Source: Amylostereum areolatum
Taxonomy: Eukaryota; Basidiomycota; Agaricomycetes; Russulales; Stereaceae
Direction: 5' to 3'
Assembly (NCBI GenBank): GCA_012932865.1
Contig: SAXG01000072.1
Coordinates: 145,620-209,619, forward strand
DNA: 64,000 nucleotides
The translations under genes were made by a program, and so were the position numbers. The notes beneath the pieces were generated by a model. That model was not told the DNA's origin. It searched no databases and saw only the letters and a list, made by a program, of their open reading frames with translations. Position 1 is the first letter of the stretch. Each line of letters begins with the position of its first letter. Shown piece by piece: positions 21,293 to 33,237 of this stretch.

Positions 21293-22886
21293 CTAGGCCG
21301 AGAACCCCTTGAAATACACCAGCGAATCGTTCACCATCTCCTTCAACGAACGATACTTGATCCCGAAGATGCGCTCCGCTTTGCTCGTGTCGTAATTGAG
21401 AGCGTACTCCTTGCCCTTCGTCGCCCCAGGGACACCCTTGGGCAAATTTTCTATTGGAGCCGGCTGAATCTCGTTTGCGACGTCAACTAAAACGCATAGC
21501 ACGCAACGCCATGTCAGTCATGGTTTGGGCGGGATAAAGCGGGGATAGCATGACACGCACCGATCTCCTGCCAGTAGTATGGGCCTTGATACAGCGGGAA
21601 GCGACGATAGGCGATAATGAAAGAGCGTCAGTGGCGCTGTGGCGGTTCCGGGGGGGAAGGAACTGAGGGCAAATACGACGTACCAGCGCTGACAATGACC
21701 CGCTCCCCACCGGCCTCGGCTTTCTGCCCCGCAAGGACGTGCGCAAGTCCAAGGTCCCGCACGTCGATCCAAGCGCTCCCGGGCGCCGAGAGCGCCGCGT
21801 CGTCTTTCTTTCCCAGGACGATGGTGTTGTAGAGCTCCTGCTGAGACGTGTTGAGGCTCTCGAGCGACGCTACTTCGTGGATTGGTGGCTGGGGTCGATG
21901 AAAGGTCGGTCGGTCAGGCAAGATCGAGGGTAGATGGAAAGGGAAGGAGGCTTACGCCGAAGACCTGCAAAACGCGAGCACGTGGTCAGGATTTGCGGGA
22001 GCCAATGGAATGAATGAATGGACGCACGAAAGGCGGGTTCAGTACCGCGAGATCCCACGCGATGCTATCTTTGTTCTTCTCGACAAACTCCCATGCAGCT
22101 GACGCGGGCAACAGTATAAGTTCCTGATAACACACGGGGAGCCGCACGGGAGGCGCAGAGGGCGCACACACCTTTCTCCGCGAGCGTCTTCGAGGCGCGG
22201 TAGATGGAGGGGGCGGGCGCAGCCGCGCCCTTCTCCTTGACCTCCTCGATCGCGGGTTCGTTCCACGACGTCTCGTCCCACACGGCAGGCGTCGAGGATG
22301 GCTTCAGGACTGAGGCGCAGGAAGACGTGATCACGACGCGCTTGACGGAGGACCTGCATGGAAAATACGTGGGACGATTTGAGCGCGAAGACGAGCAGGA
22401 CTCAGTCAAGAAGAAACGCCGCGCACCCGTGTTTCTTGACTGATTCCAAGATGCCGGTCGTACCGCGCACGGCGGGGACAATGAGGTCTACAGGGAAACA
22501 TCAGAGAGGAAACAGCACGCGCGCGCAAAGTCTACGTACCCTCAGCTTCTTTCACGTTGAAATGGAACGGGGAGGCGGTATGCTCGACGAGATCGACACC
22601 CTTGACCGCCTCATCGAATGCGCCTTCCTACTCCCACACCCGATCAGCCCCATCGCGCGCACCAAGATCGGAAAGAATACACCTTGGTGATGTCCTCGAC
22701 AACGACGACCTCGAACTTGTCACCGTATTCCGCGAACAAGCTCGCGAGATGCGCGCCCTTGCTCGCGCTGCGCACTGTGCCGCGGACGGAATACCCCTGC
22801 TCGAGCAGGGTGCGCACGACCCAGGCGGCGATGTAGCCATTCGCGCCGGTGACAAGGACTTTGGCGGGGGCGGGGACGGGCGACAT
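21293..22886 (-). CDS. NADPH-dependent ketoreductase / aldehyde reductase (extended SDR, GRE2/DFR-like)
   Basis: It starts at 22886, MSPVPAPAKVLVTGANGYIA, with the TGANGYIA dinucleotide-binding loop. RGTVRS follows, typical of the NADPH-preferring dihydroflavonol-reductase-like group. After an intron comes GAFDEAVKGVDLVEHTASPF, then DLIVPAVRGTTGILES, SSVKRVVITSSCASVL, and the catalytic YRASK (YxxxK). Further exons give LAVLNPPFVFGPPIHEVASL, SAWIDVRDLGLAHVLA and the C-terminal VPGATKGKEYALNYDTSKAE followed by RIFGIKYRSLKEMV. Six or seven introns keep the frame. Fungal relatives reduce methylglyoxal, 3-methylbutanal, diketones or carbonyls of secondary metabolism in the cytosol. It is divergent from the gene at 23306, sharing about 420 bp upstream. 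The gene looks intact. Confidence 0.9.
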
Positions 22887-23221
22887 AGTAAGACAAGAGG
22901 ATAGTTGGGAGGAAGTTCAATTCGAGCGTGTGGGCTTTATGTATGTTCGCGGTTAGAAGATAACGCCTGTAAACGTGCGGATGACGTCGGCGGGGAATAG
23001 GGCTCACGTAAGACGCATGCTCGAGTCAGTACCCACTTCGAACAGCTTACACAATAAGTTTCCAAGGCGCAATCGAAGTCGAGGGAAGTGGGTTCGCCTA
23101 GTCTAGTAGAATTCGTCGGGCGTTGATAGGGATTTGCGAAACGACCGATTGCGTCATCAGGTCCGTCCGAATATGGGTACGCCCTGCACGTGATGCCGCT
23201 CCCGACGCGATGTCGGACGGC

Positions 23222-23249
23222 GCGACTTGCGACTCGCGACTCGCGACTC
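23222..23249. repeat. Four tandem 7-bp repeats
   Basis: GCGACTT followed by three GCGACTC units lie 57-84 bp before the ATG at 23306. This is a short tandem array in the region shared by the divergent genes 22886 (-) and 23306 (+). It could be a multimeric factor site or simple replication slippage. Confidence 0.55.
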
Positions 23250-23305
23250 CAGTGCGACGACGCGTCTCATACCATGTATAGATACTTCTTCTTCCTACAA
23301 TCACA

Positions 23306-26300
23306 ATGGAATCTTCGCCCTCACGAGAACCATCGAACACTCCAGCCCCTCGCTCTTCATACAAGCCTGGCCCTCCCGTATTTCTACGTGCCGATGACAC
23401 GTTCACCCCGGAGTCCGTCAGACCGTCGAAGCCTCCACCCATCATCGTCGCCGACAGTTTTATTTCTATGAATCAAAAGTTCTCGGCTATCCCTTGTGCT
23501 CCGACTTCTTTTGCGCTTCCACAGACTCCGAGGTCCTTGAACTGGTCTCCTGCAATACTAGCCCTGGATTCAGCCTCTCCGACTCCAGGTACCCCTGCAC
23601 TGACTAACAGTGAAATAAGCACTCCGAATTCTACATCGCTGCCTCAGACACCTGCTTCCACTTCGTTCCCTCAAACACCCAGGATTCTGCTCTCTCCACT
23701 GGGTTATCGACAGACGCGTACATTGGACTTTCCCTTGCCAATCCTCGATGACACACGCATGGATATCGACCCTGAAAGCGTGTACGACAATACATACACG
23801 GATTCTGCTTCGCTCCTTCCACCTCTCGATATCTCATGGTCGGGTTCTCTGTCCGAACCCATCAGCAATGTCTCGGGTTCCGATGCGGGCATACAGATCT
23901 GCGTCGACAAGACTGTCCGTGGATCTCAACCCCATACGAGTTTAACACCCCCTGCACGACCATCCTGCGCACTCCCCTCCCTTGTCGGTATCCGAACGCC
24001 CACCCCAGATCCAACAAACCCGGTTCATGAATCGACAAACACCACGCATACATCCGAAGCAAGTGCGCATACAGCCACCTCCAGCATGATCCCCACATCG
24101 GTGTCCCGACGTAACCGTATCTCCAAGGACCAAAGACTGTGTAATGCAATTGAGTCCTTTACCCGTTCGCGTCGTCAGGGCGGGACGGAGACCTTTCTTC
24201 TTGCTCTGTTTGCAGAAAACGCCTCGGCGCGGACCAAGAGCCTCGCGTTGCAAGTGGCTCGCAGCGGCTGCCTAGGAGAAATCTTGGACCTCATCTGGAA
24301 TTCAAGCAACGTGGCCAGGACGCAGATGGACACATGGATAGCCTCGAAGTCTCTGGATGCCGTCGCGGATACGTTTTCGAACAGCGTGGACGCTCTAGTC
24401 AAGGTGTATCGACAGAGCGCGAAGGAGCTCACACCGCAAGGTCTTCTGGACTTTAGCATCGAGAGGGACATCCAGCCACACATTGACGAGCACGCAAAGC
24501 CACTCCAAAGGACCCTCCTCAAGGTGATTCGGACCCAGCGTGTTGAGCGCGAACAGAATCCGAAAGCCCTGGAAAGGGACAAGAAGGTGAGAGCACCGCA
24601 CGTTCTGGTCAATGATCTTGGGCACTTATACTGATGGCATGGCCTCATCCTAGGCTGTCGCCGTGATTATTTCGCAGCTGGTGAAGGGCCGATCTGAACG
24701 AGCCAACCTGTTTGCTCACGCGTTCACGATTTCCGGCTGGTTATCTGGTGTTGGTAGACATGCCATCGATATCTGTGCTCGCATCGGTCTCGCGTTGGAC
24801 TATTCTTCGGTTCCTCGTCAACTCGACACGCTTTGCAAGATGCTCATGGCCGATGCCCGAGCCCTCGGCCAGGGGTTACGAATTGCGTTTAACTTTGACA
24901 ACATGCAAACTTCAGCCTCAATCCATGTGGAACAGCGACCGGGTGCTCCACCTCGTATGCTCGTCGGCACCGTTATGATGATCTACGAACTTCGAGGGGT
25001 CGACGACACTAACGAAGACGACCTACGGCTTCAACCGATCCTAGATAACATCAACCGCCTGGAGGAGCTTAGTTTCAGCAAGCACGTTCAACCCTGTGAG
25101 GAGACAATGGGCTGGATTCTCGAGGAGCAAGCCAAGATGCTGGTTCACATGCTACTCGATTTCTCGCCCGCGTTCTCGATAGACTCACGACGTTGCAAGT
25201 ACAAGAAAGATGACGCTCTCCAGTACGCTTCTGTCCTCCCCCCTCCGTCAAACTTCAAAAACAAATCATATACACTACTGGTTACCGACACCGCAGAGAA
25301 CACTCGAGAAGGCGTCATCGAGGTCTGGCGCGAGGCGTTCGAGGATCAGCTCAAGATCGACATCTCACCGTCAGGAAAGATTCAGGACCGCGCAATCCCC
25401 TCAATCAACGACCAGTTCTCGAACGCGATGATTCGAGGAGCGGCGCGTATCCGGTGCGACGGCGAAACAAACTTTGAATCCATGAAGAACCCGCAGGTCG
25501 CTCCTGGAGGTCTTCACTATCTCATGAATGCCGTCTGGTGCAGCTTGAATCACCACCGTGGAGACGCTCGTGATCACGGCAGTCTCCAGTCATTCATCAC
25601 ACTCCTGGACAAAAAGCGGCACAACTCCGAGCACCCAGACTTCCATGCGGTCAAGTCCACTCAACTGCAAGTCCTTTATGGTCTAGCTCTCTCTGCATTC
25701 AAGCTCGAATGCGACCACGACGACCTCGACGCGTTTGCAGCCACGGAACCGTCTGCTGACCAACTCCTGGGCATAGCACGAACGATAATACAGAAGCACG
25801 CATCGGATCCAACGCTTGCTGATCACAAGGCCGACGACGCGCTCAAGCTCAACGTCAAGTTGATGTTCCGCGACTTCCTGCTTATCGCGCAAATGGAGGC
25901 CTCCATCAAGTCTGGAGACTTTGGACGCGTCAAGAAACTGCTCGGGCTGTTTACCATATGGTTTTGCGGTGTTGGGGCGCGGAATTACGTCCAGGAATCG
26001 CTCCAATATCTCTTAGCGTACGCCTTCATGGCTGTAGATGTTCGGAGTTCCTTTGGTCCCGGTTTACCTGACGGTGTCCACGCCCACGGTTCAGCCAGCA
26101 ATAGAGAGAGCCCATGTATATGCGGGAGGCGCGCGTTGCGACCGAAGCGTTGCACGAGCTCTTCAACCCATTGGCAGAGGCCGTACTGTATCACGATTTC
26201 GATATCGGGAACATTTACGCCCTGTTGCAATTTGTACCTCAGGAGCGATCTTCGTCAGAGTCTAACAAAGTACTTACCTGAGAGAATGCGCTGGTGGCAA

Positions 26301-26327
26301 CGAGAATCTTGCAATCGCCATTCTTGA
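23306..26327 (+). CDS. DUF6589 protein, 3' end apparently replaced
   Basis: Exon 1 (from 23306) encodes a Ser/Thr/Pro-rich N-terminus, then a helical region (FTRSRRQGGTETFLLALFAE, VARSGCLGEILDLIWNSS) ending near 24585. Exon 2 (from about 24654) carries the DUF6589 core: LRIAFNFDNMQ, YELRG, an LVTDTAENTREGV stretch, PSINDQFSNAMIRGAARIR, GGLHYLMNAVWCSLNHHRGD, HGSLQSFITLLDKKR, DFHAV, and FLLIAQMEASIKSGDFGRVK then GARNYVQESLQYLLAYA. This order matches the DUF6589 family known in agaricomycetes, whose function is unknown. From about 26040 the frame reads antisense helicase sequence and stops at 26327, so the native C-terminus is missing. It may still be expressed. Linkage to a RecQ-like helicase suggests a mobile element (inference). 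Confidence 0.78.
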
Positions 26328-27500
26328 ACTCCTCGAAGACTTTGTCCAGTTGGTAACGAGACATTCCAGAGTAGTAGGTACGTATGATATTCCTCCGAAT
26401 GAGCGCCGGTCGAATCCAGAGGGGGAAGAGCAGATACAAGCCCTTAGCAGAGGCACGTATCAAATCGATACTGTCTACGAATACGAGCGTCTTTCGGAGG
26501 TTCGCGATGAGCTGCTCGAGCGAGATAGAACCCGCGGCCTCGATGTTTCGGGGTACGAGCATCCTCAGGTTCCGAAAGTCCTTGAGATCGCCGTGGACGG
26601 GATGGATTGCATAGAACTGGTTGGAGCGGTTGCTGGTGTACCTAAGGACCTTGTAATTTTCCCGAAGATGAAGTGTTTTCTCCCATGCCGTGATCATATG
26701 AGGGGGAGCTGTTGCAGACAAGAGGAGAACCGGCGTCGATGCCGGCAACTTGATGCGCAGGTCCGAGATTCGACTCCAGGCTTCCCGAAAGGCAGCCTTG
26801 TCACTGCTCGGAAGTCCCCACAGGTAAATCAGATGGGCCTCATCCACGACCAGACGTGCAACGTTGCAACGGAATGCTGTGTTGTCTTTGAGGAGGGTTT
26901 GCAGACGAGTTGAGTGGCCGTTGATTGTTCCGCACTGCTCGGGCGAGGTAAGGATGACACTGTATTCTCCCTTCTCGATCCCCTGTCGTACGGTGTTGTT
27001 AAATTCGTGGACAAGACATCCAGGCCGAACCACGACTTACCAGCCAAGCATCTAAGTTGTAGCGCATGTCTTGGTTTATTGCTACAGCGGCGAGGCCCGT
27101 GGATTCCAGGATTTCGAGAGCCTAATGACACTTAGAGAGTATTTCAATAAGAATGAAGGCGCATATACTGTACCATAGAGTCTTGCAAACGCTTCAAAGG
27201 GGACAAGACAAGTACAACCTTTTTGGGGTTCATGAGCGCGGCAATGATGATTTGCATCGTTTTTCCAGAGCCAGTCCGAGCGACCAGCACAGTGTCGTAT
27301 CCCTCGTTGTAGTACGCCGCTGCAAGCAGCTGGTCTTCTCGAAGGGTGATCTTCCCTCCCGTTACCGAATGAACTTTTCTAAGTGCCGCGCGCGCGTTTT
27401 CTGAGGCAGTCGACGAGATCGCATCCAGTTGTGAGACAAGACTTTCCGATAGTGGGTCACCGCGTGTGGAATCATCCCCTCCATCTTCATTGGGTTCCAT
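25985..27500 (-). CDS. RecQ-like DEAH helicase, C-terminally truncated
   Basis: Four exons: 27500-27174, 27121-27041, 26982-26278 and 26221-25985. Introns are at 27122-27173, 26983-27040 and 26222-26277. Walker A is ARTGSGKT (residues 74-81, preceded by LREDQLLAAAYY, a Q-motif-like stretch). Motif Ia is VLVLSPLKRLQDSM, Walker B is VVDEAHLIYLWG and motif III is LLLSATAPP. The second RecA lobe has TLVFVDSID, IRTYYSGM, CKILVATSAFSQ, then GVNVPDIEIVIQYG and QRFGRNAR (motifs V and VI). After LLLAEPWAW the frame runs into sequence antisense to the DUF6589 gene and stops at 25985. The zinc-binding and RQC/HRDC parts of true RecQ are absent. It resembles the short RecQ-like helicases amplified in basidiomycete genomes. 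Core motifs are intact, so ATPase activity is possible. Confidence 0.85.
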
Positions 27501-27972
27501 GTGGGGAGAAGGGACGGTAGCAATATGATGAAGTAGGTGTAAGGGGGTAGATAGAGTTCCGACGCGTCGAAGCCCGAGACGCGTTTCCGCTGGCTATCAC
27601 GTGCAGGACGTGCCCAAATCGGGACGGGGTCGATGACGCGGCCGAGGTGTCGCAGATCCCTATCAACGCCCGACGAATTCTACCAGTCTTTAACTAGACA
27701 CTACCTGCTCGCCTCGTCAGTGTCCGTTAAAGACTCGGCCTCCAGTCTAGGGTTCGCCGCGTCGTGCACGAGTTGCGGTGGATTCCAGTGGGTCAAAGAC
27801 TCGAGAGAAAAAGAAAACGAAAACATAGCGATGGCATAAGCGCATTAGAGGACGAGGCCCAGGACATCTAACTTAAATAAGGGAGAGTGGGGTACACAAC
27901 TATAACAAAACTAGTCTGGAAAGAATACGCGACAAGACAGCAAACCGCAAAAAAAAAGAGAAAGAAAAGAAG

Positions 27973-30214
27973 CTAGGACGACGCCGCGATCCGCTGCTTC
28001 ATCTCGACGATCTGCGACGGGCTCATGCTCGCCAGCGACGCGCACGCCGCCGGATGGCACTCCTCGCAGTGCCCGATCAGCACCTCCCCCGGCGCGTTCG
28101 CCGCGAACGCCGTCACCTGCGTCTCCGTGTCCTCCTGCTGCCGCAGCTTGCACATCCGACACACCATCTGCCCGTCCTTCCGCGCGTACGCGAGCTCCAG
28201 GTGGTTGACCCCGATCCTCGCGCGCTGCCGGGGCGGCGGCGGCGGCACCGCTTGCATGTCCGCGTCCGCGTCGTCCAATTCGGGCGCCGACGGCGGCGGG
28301 TTCGTGGACAGCGTCGGCGACGGCTGCGGGTCCGACGCGGGCGTCGGCAGGTGGCTTGCCTCGGTGTCTGGCTCGAATTTCGGTTGGGCGACGGGCCCGC
28401 CGTTGAACAGCGTCATCGCGCCGTCTGCGCGTTGGCCATGGGGCCTGTCGGGTGGGAAGGTCGGAGGTGGCTCCGGATGGAACACGAAAGGCCGCTGGAG
28501 CTCGTCCTCCGCGAGCTTGATCCGCTTCGACGGATGCTCGTCCCGTTCCCCGCCGTCCTCGCGTTCCCTGCGCAGATCGCCCGGCGTCGGCGCCTCCGCG
28601 GGCGGCGTGTCCATCTGCATCGTCAGATCGATGAACTCCGTCTTCGGAGGCGGGTGCGCCGGCGCGAAGGCCATGGGCGCGGACGTGGGCGGGTTGAGCG
28701 AGACGGGCCGCTGCGAGAAGGCAGAGGGCGCGGCGCCGCATTTGCAGGTGTCGAGGCACTGTTGGGAGAGGGTGAGAAGGAGGACGCGCGAAGAAAGCTG
28801 CTCCACAGATTCGAGGCCGCTTCACAGTTCCTGGCGAGCGGGGTCCGCGTTTACTCCGAGAGCGAGGACGGGTGCAACACCGTTCGAGACGGGAGGTGAG
28901 TATACCTGAGGAAGGCATGTCCCACCCCGTCCCCACGGGCCCCGCTCCAAAAGTAAACGAAACCCCGGCAACGCGAAGAGCACAAATGCGGTCTCCAATG
29001 TGTGGGACAGCTGGAAGAGATAGGAACGTACACGTTGCACGGCCTTCGCGGTGATTTCCATGTCGCTCGCGGCGCGAGAGTACGCTTCGCGCATCTTCTG
29101 GGACTGGAGCGCTACTGGAAAACGAAAAGCAAATTAGGCATGATAAAAAGCTGGCAGAAAAAGACACTGCGAACGCGACGCCCTTGTTTCCGGGCGGTCA
29201 GAGTTAACCCGATCTCGGGAGGCCGTTAACTATGTCTTGGGAGACATATGTGGTTCCCCAAGTCACAGTCAACGCACCAAAACCGATGGCACCCTTGTGT
29301 CCCGGAAAGAATGGGGCGGTGTGCAGGGAGTGAGGGCGGCCGATTGACGTACTTTGTCCGTTCCGCAGCTGCATCTCGCGCGTCGCCTGGTCTTCCTTCC
29401 CGAGCGCGACCCGCGCGACTTCGAGCTCGCCCGCCAGCCGCATCCGCTCCGCATCGGTTTTGACGTACGCCTGGTACAGCGAGCGGTAGTCTTGCTCGAT
29501 CACGCGGTTTTGCTCGAGCACTGCGTCGTGCGCGCGGGCGTACATCCCAAGCTCGTGCTGCACGGCGCCGACGGTCGTCGCCCAGGTCTCCTCGAAGAGG
29601 GCTTTGGCGGGCTGGAGGAGGAGCTGGGTGGTCTGGGCAGGGTCGAAGGAGGCGAGAGGCGGTTGGGGCTGCGGGGGAGGTTGGGACTGGGGTTGGATCT
29701 GGGACTGGGAGGTCGTGGGGCGGGAATGGGGATAGGAGGCAGATCGGACGTGATCGAGGGAGGCAGCAGACGGGCGGTGAGGTGGCTGTTGCTGGTGTGG
29801 ATGCTGAACGAAAATTTGGTGCTGAGCGTGCTGCTGTTGTCGTTGCTGTTGGCGCGGCGGCTGCTGCTGTTGAGCGTGCTGGATGGCCATCGGGCGCACG
29901 CCGTTTTGGTGCAGGGACGTGGGCGGTGCAGGGCGACGGCCCAGTTCGCCGATGGGTGTGCTGTTGAGGGCGTAGTCGGAGATGTTGGGCAGGGAATGGC
30001 GATGACTCGGGCGCGCGAGGGCACTCGGTGAGAAGGCGTTGCTGCCGGCGGGGGTGTGGGCGGGCGAGGGCATGCCGTGCGCGGAGGGCGGGGGCGTCGG
30101 GATGGGCTGAAGACCGTATTGGTGACTCATCCCGACGTCGACGTAGAGCGGGTGCGTGTTGGAGGGCGGGGCGGGGCCGGGGCGTGCTTGATGGAAGGCA
30201 GCGCCGTTTAGCAT
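27973..30214 (-). CDS. Gln/Pro-rich protein with central coiled coil and C-terminal Cys/His motif
   Basis: Three exons: 30214-29354, 29114-29032 and 28758-27973. Phases match at both introns. The N-terminal half is low complexity (HAQQQQPPRQQQRQQQHAQH). Residues about 210-300 are helical (FEETWATTVGAVQHELGMYA, VIEQDYRSLYQAYVKTDAER, LAGELEVARVAL), a likely coiled coil. Exon 3 opens CLDTCKC, continues as a Pro-rich acidic linker, and ends with GVNHLELAYARKDGQMVCRM then CKLRQQ. About 30 residues on is GHCEECHPAACASLASMSP. CRMC plus HCEECH could coordinate zinc. The composition suggests a nuclear regulator, but I recognise no named family. The start ATG at 30214 is the first in frame after an upstream region without coding signal. 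Confidence 0.7.
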
Positions 30215-31579
30215 CGCCTGTGCCACGCGTCGGCGTTTTTTGTACGTCAGATACCGCGAGGCGAGTGATGGAGAGCTCAGCACGGTTTTTTACAGCGGGA
30301 GGAAGGCAGAAAGGACTCGAGGTGATGGACTCGAGGAAAGGAGTAACGCGAGAAGCGGGCAAGAAGAGTCGCGTTTTTTGCTTCGTAAGGCGCCCCTAAT
30401 CAGGAAATGGTCCAGGTCTCCCTTTCGCTCTTGACGACCGTTAGTACGAAGCAAAGAGATCACAATGCCACATTGGACGAGTTAATGCATCATTATTGCA
30501 TGCCAAAGGTGGGTAAATGGACGGAGAAGTTGGAAGGCGCTTTGGACGGCGAAGTGGATACCAAGAGTCGGTACGAACAAAGGGGCCATACAAGCAGGAC
30601 ACGCATATCTCATTCTCGTCGGATGCTTTCTCTCTGACTATCCCACGCAGGAGAGGAATATAGAACAAAGTCAGTAAAGGAAGAGTTCTTTACGTCCAGT
30701 GGTCGAAAGCATAAGATCAGTGGCCGAGGGGCGACGACCGCCAAACGACCATTGCAGCCGATTATGATCAAACTTTACAGGTAGGTCTCTACGGACAGAA
30801 TAGTTTGTGAGGTTCTCATGTCAACGGATCCGAAGCTCGCTTGTTCTCTGTGGCTGAAACAGGTCCTCGGTGTTGAACTTGAGGCTAGTCGTCTGAGACG
30901 GCGAAGGTAGGTATATAATTATAAGCGATGGCTGGGGAACAGACCTAATGGATGGCGTCAGTGCATTTTTTAGCTTCGCGATTATTATATCATCTGTCAT
31001 GATCTTTTAGAAAACCACGCTTTGACAAGCCTACAGGCTACAATTGATGCACAGAGACCTTAGAGTAGCTCTGTCGTCTGGCGCACTCGGAGAAGAGGCT
31101 CCAGCACTTCGATGTTGAAGCACATACATGTTTAATGAGCCGACGAGCACTCTTGATCACAAAAGGCCGACGGTGGAAACATACCATCCTACGAACTCAC
31201 CGACGAGAAGGTGCGATGCGATGACTCGTACCAAGTCGACGCGACGCGACGCGATCACGTGCATACATGCAATATCTGTGCTCCCATCACGTGCCATCCC
31301 ATTTCCCAGCGCTATTGCCCAAATGATCACCGAGAAATTGCCCTCCCACCGCCTCCCGATCTGCACCTTTCCGCCAACCGTGGATCTTCTCGTCTCTTCG
31401 TTCCATGTCCCTCCCCCTCCGCAATCCTGCTCCCGACTTGCTGCTGCACGGTCATGCTTCGCCGCCAAGTCTGGCACCCGTCGGTAAACGGCTATCTGTA
31501 GACCGATGCAAGGCACCACCACACCGTCCGTTCCGAATTTCGAAACTGACAGTGACTGACCTCCTTTACTCGCCACGAA
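30215..31579. other. Divergent intergenic region
   Basis: About 1.36 kb separate the start codons of the Gln-rich gene (-) and the epoxide hydrolase (+). No gene or repeat is evident; two divergent promoters should lie here. Confidence 0.5.
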
Positions 31580-33237
31580 ATGCACCGTTCAATTTTCTTT
31601 CTCGCCGTCCTTCCCTTTGCGCTTTGCGCGACGGCGTTCAACCCGCGGGATTATACGAAGAAGGTCGCGCGTTGCCCCGGCCTTAACCGCGCCACGGACC
31701 AAGAGGTCGCCCTCGAACTCCGTGCGTCCTCCCGGTCTTTCCCGTCTTCCCAGCAGCGTGCTCACCGTCCGCATTGCAGATTATGTGGACGTGAACCCCT
31801 CCGCTGAGAGGACGATGCTGATGCTGCACGGATGGCCGAGCCTGTGGAGCACTTGGAAGTACCAGATAGATGAATTCAAGGTGCGTCACGCCCGTCACCA
31901 CCCATCCTACCTCGCTCTAGCTCACGAACGACAACGCCCCAGGACGACTACCGCCTGATCATCCCGGATTCTCGCGGGTTTGGAGAGTCGACGCACCCGG
32001 GCGACGTGAAGACGTCGGGAACGATGCCGGACCTCGTCGACGACCTCTCCTGCATCCTTCGTGATTCAAACGTCGCCAAGGCGATTTGCGTGGGGTACGT
32101 CGTATGGACTCACACGCCCGTCCGTCTTTTCCTTACATCTTCCACCAGACACGACTGGGGAACCCAAGTCTGCTACGAAGCCGCGCGTACGAGGCCGGAC
32201 TTGATCGAGGCAGTCGTGGGCATCGCCATTCCCGTACGCGCGTCCCCCCTCTCCCTCTGCGCACCCATTCACGCCCTTTCTTTTCTTTTCATTTCAAACC
32301 CTAGTACGTCCCGAGCCATGGCCCATTCACGCCCATCGAAGCTCTCGTCCCGCACCTTCCCCGCCTCGCGTACCAACTCGCGTTCTCCAGCAACACCCAG
32401 GCGTCCATCGAAGAACTCTCGCGCGACGTCCGGCGCACGCTCCGCGGCACCTTGCGCACGGTCGACAGCCCCCCGCCGGAGGAATTTCTCCTCAGTTCGA
32501 ACTCGTTCATGGAGGGGTGGAAGGGCGTAGCCGAGGTGCGTATTCTCCCCCAAAGGTACCTCGTTGCCAACGCTGACGCCCGGTCCAGATCCCGCCCATC
32601 CCGTTCTTCACGCCTGACGAAGAGGACTACATGGTGGAACAGTACTCCATCCAACGATTCAATCACAGTGCGTATCCTCCCCGTGCGCGCCTCCCCGCCC
32701 GCCGCGCTGATCATCAAACAACGATACAGCGCTGTATTTCTACCAAGACGAGGTGAGCTAGCGCGGGTCTATGGTCGAGCTTTTTGAAGCGGGGACTGAG
32801 CACTGTGCAGGCGCGATACGCGTCGTGGAAGGCGGCGCAGGAGCACGGCGAGTTTCGCGTGTTCCAACCCGTCTTGAGCATCTTGCCAACGCAGGTACGC
32901 TCTTGTCTGTCTTCGCTAATCTCCCGACCGTCAAGTCGTGACCTTTTGCGCTCTTTTTCATAATAGGACCCCGTCGCCGACTGGGTACTCGCCGCGAGCC
33001 TGCTCAGCTCCGCGCAATTCCTCCCTGACCTCGAGCAAAAGGTACGCGCACGTTGCTCGGTCGAACAAAAAAAAACATGAATGCAGCTGATCGTTCATGG
33101 ACGCGTAGGCTATCCCCGGCGCTCACTGGGTGCATATTGAACACCCCGTCGAGGTGAACGCGATCATGCGCGAGTGGCTCGGACGACTTGGCGTTGGAAA
33201 CAAGGACGGAGAGAGGAAGACGCGCGACGAGCTGTGA
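31580..33237 (+). CDS. Secreted epoxide hydrolase (alpha/beta hydrolase)
   Basis: The first exon begins MHRSIFFLAVLPFALCATAF, a signal peptide. About nine exons follow. Key blocks in order: LMLHGWPSLWSTWKYQIDEF (HGxP oxyanion-hole motif), DYRLIIPDSRGFGESTHPGD, the nucleophile elbow HDWGTQVCYEAARTRPDLIE (catalytic Asp in HDWG), cap domain PHGPFTPIE and SSNSFMEGWKGVAE, YSIQRFNH, ARYASWKAAQEHGEFRVFQP, DWVLAASLLSSAQFLPDLEQ, and the catalytic His in IPGAHWVHIEHPVEVNAIMR. The enzyme opens epoxides with water through an Asp ester intermediate. The secreted form is unusual for soluble epoxide hydrolases but common in basidiomycete paralogues; a role in lignin or terpene oxide turnover is a guess. No frame break was seen; it ends KTRDEL at 33237. 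A C-terminal RDEL resembles an ER-retrieval signal. Confidence 0.88.

Noticed and set aside
26040..26327. C-terminal 95 residues of the DUF6589 frame as native protein
   Set aside because: Read antisense to helicase motifs V and VI (NVPDIEIVIQYG, QRFGRNAR), so it is read-through, not family sequence.
26350..26913. 187-codon plus-strand frame
   Set aside because: Antisense shadow of the helicase exon with DEAH and SAT motifs.
27944..27975. A-rich stretch after the Gln-rich gene as a second poly(A) insertion
   Set aside because: No flanking direct repeat; it lies in the ordinary 3' region next to the stop codon.
28025..28909. 294- and 281-codon plus-strand frames
   Set aside because: Antisense shadows of the third exon of the Gln-rich gene; composition Gly/Arg-rich without a domain.
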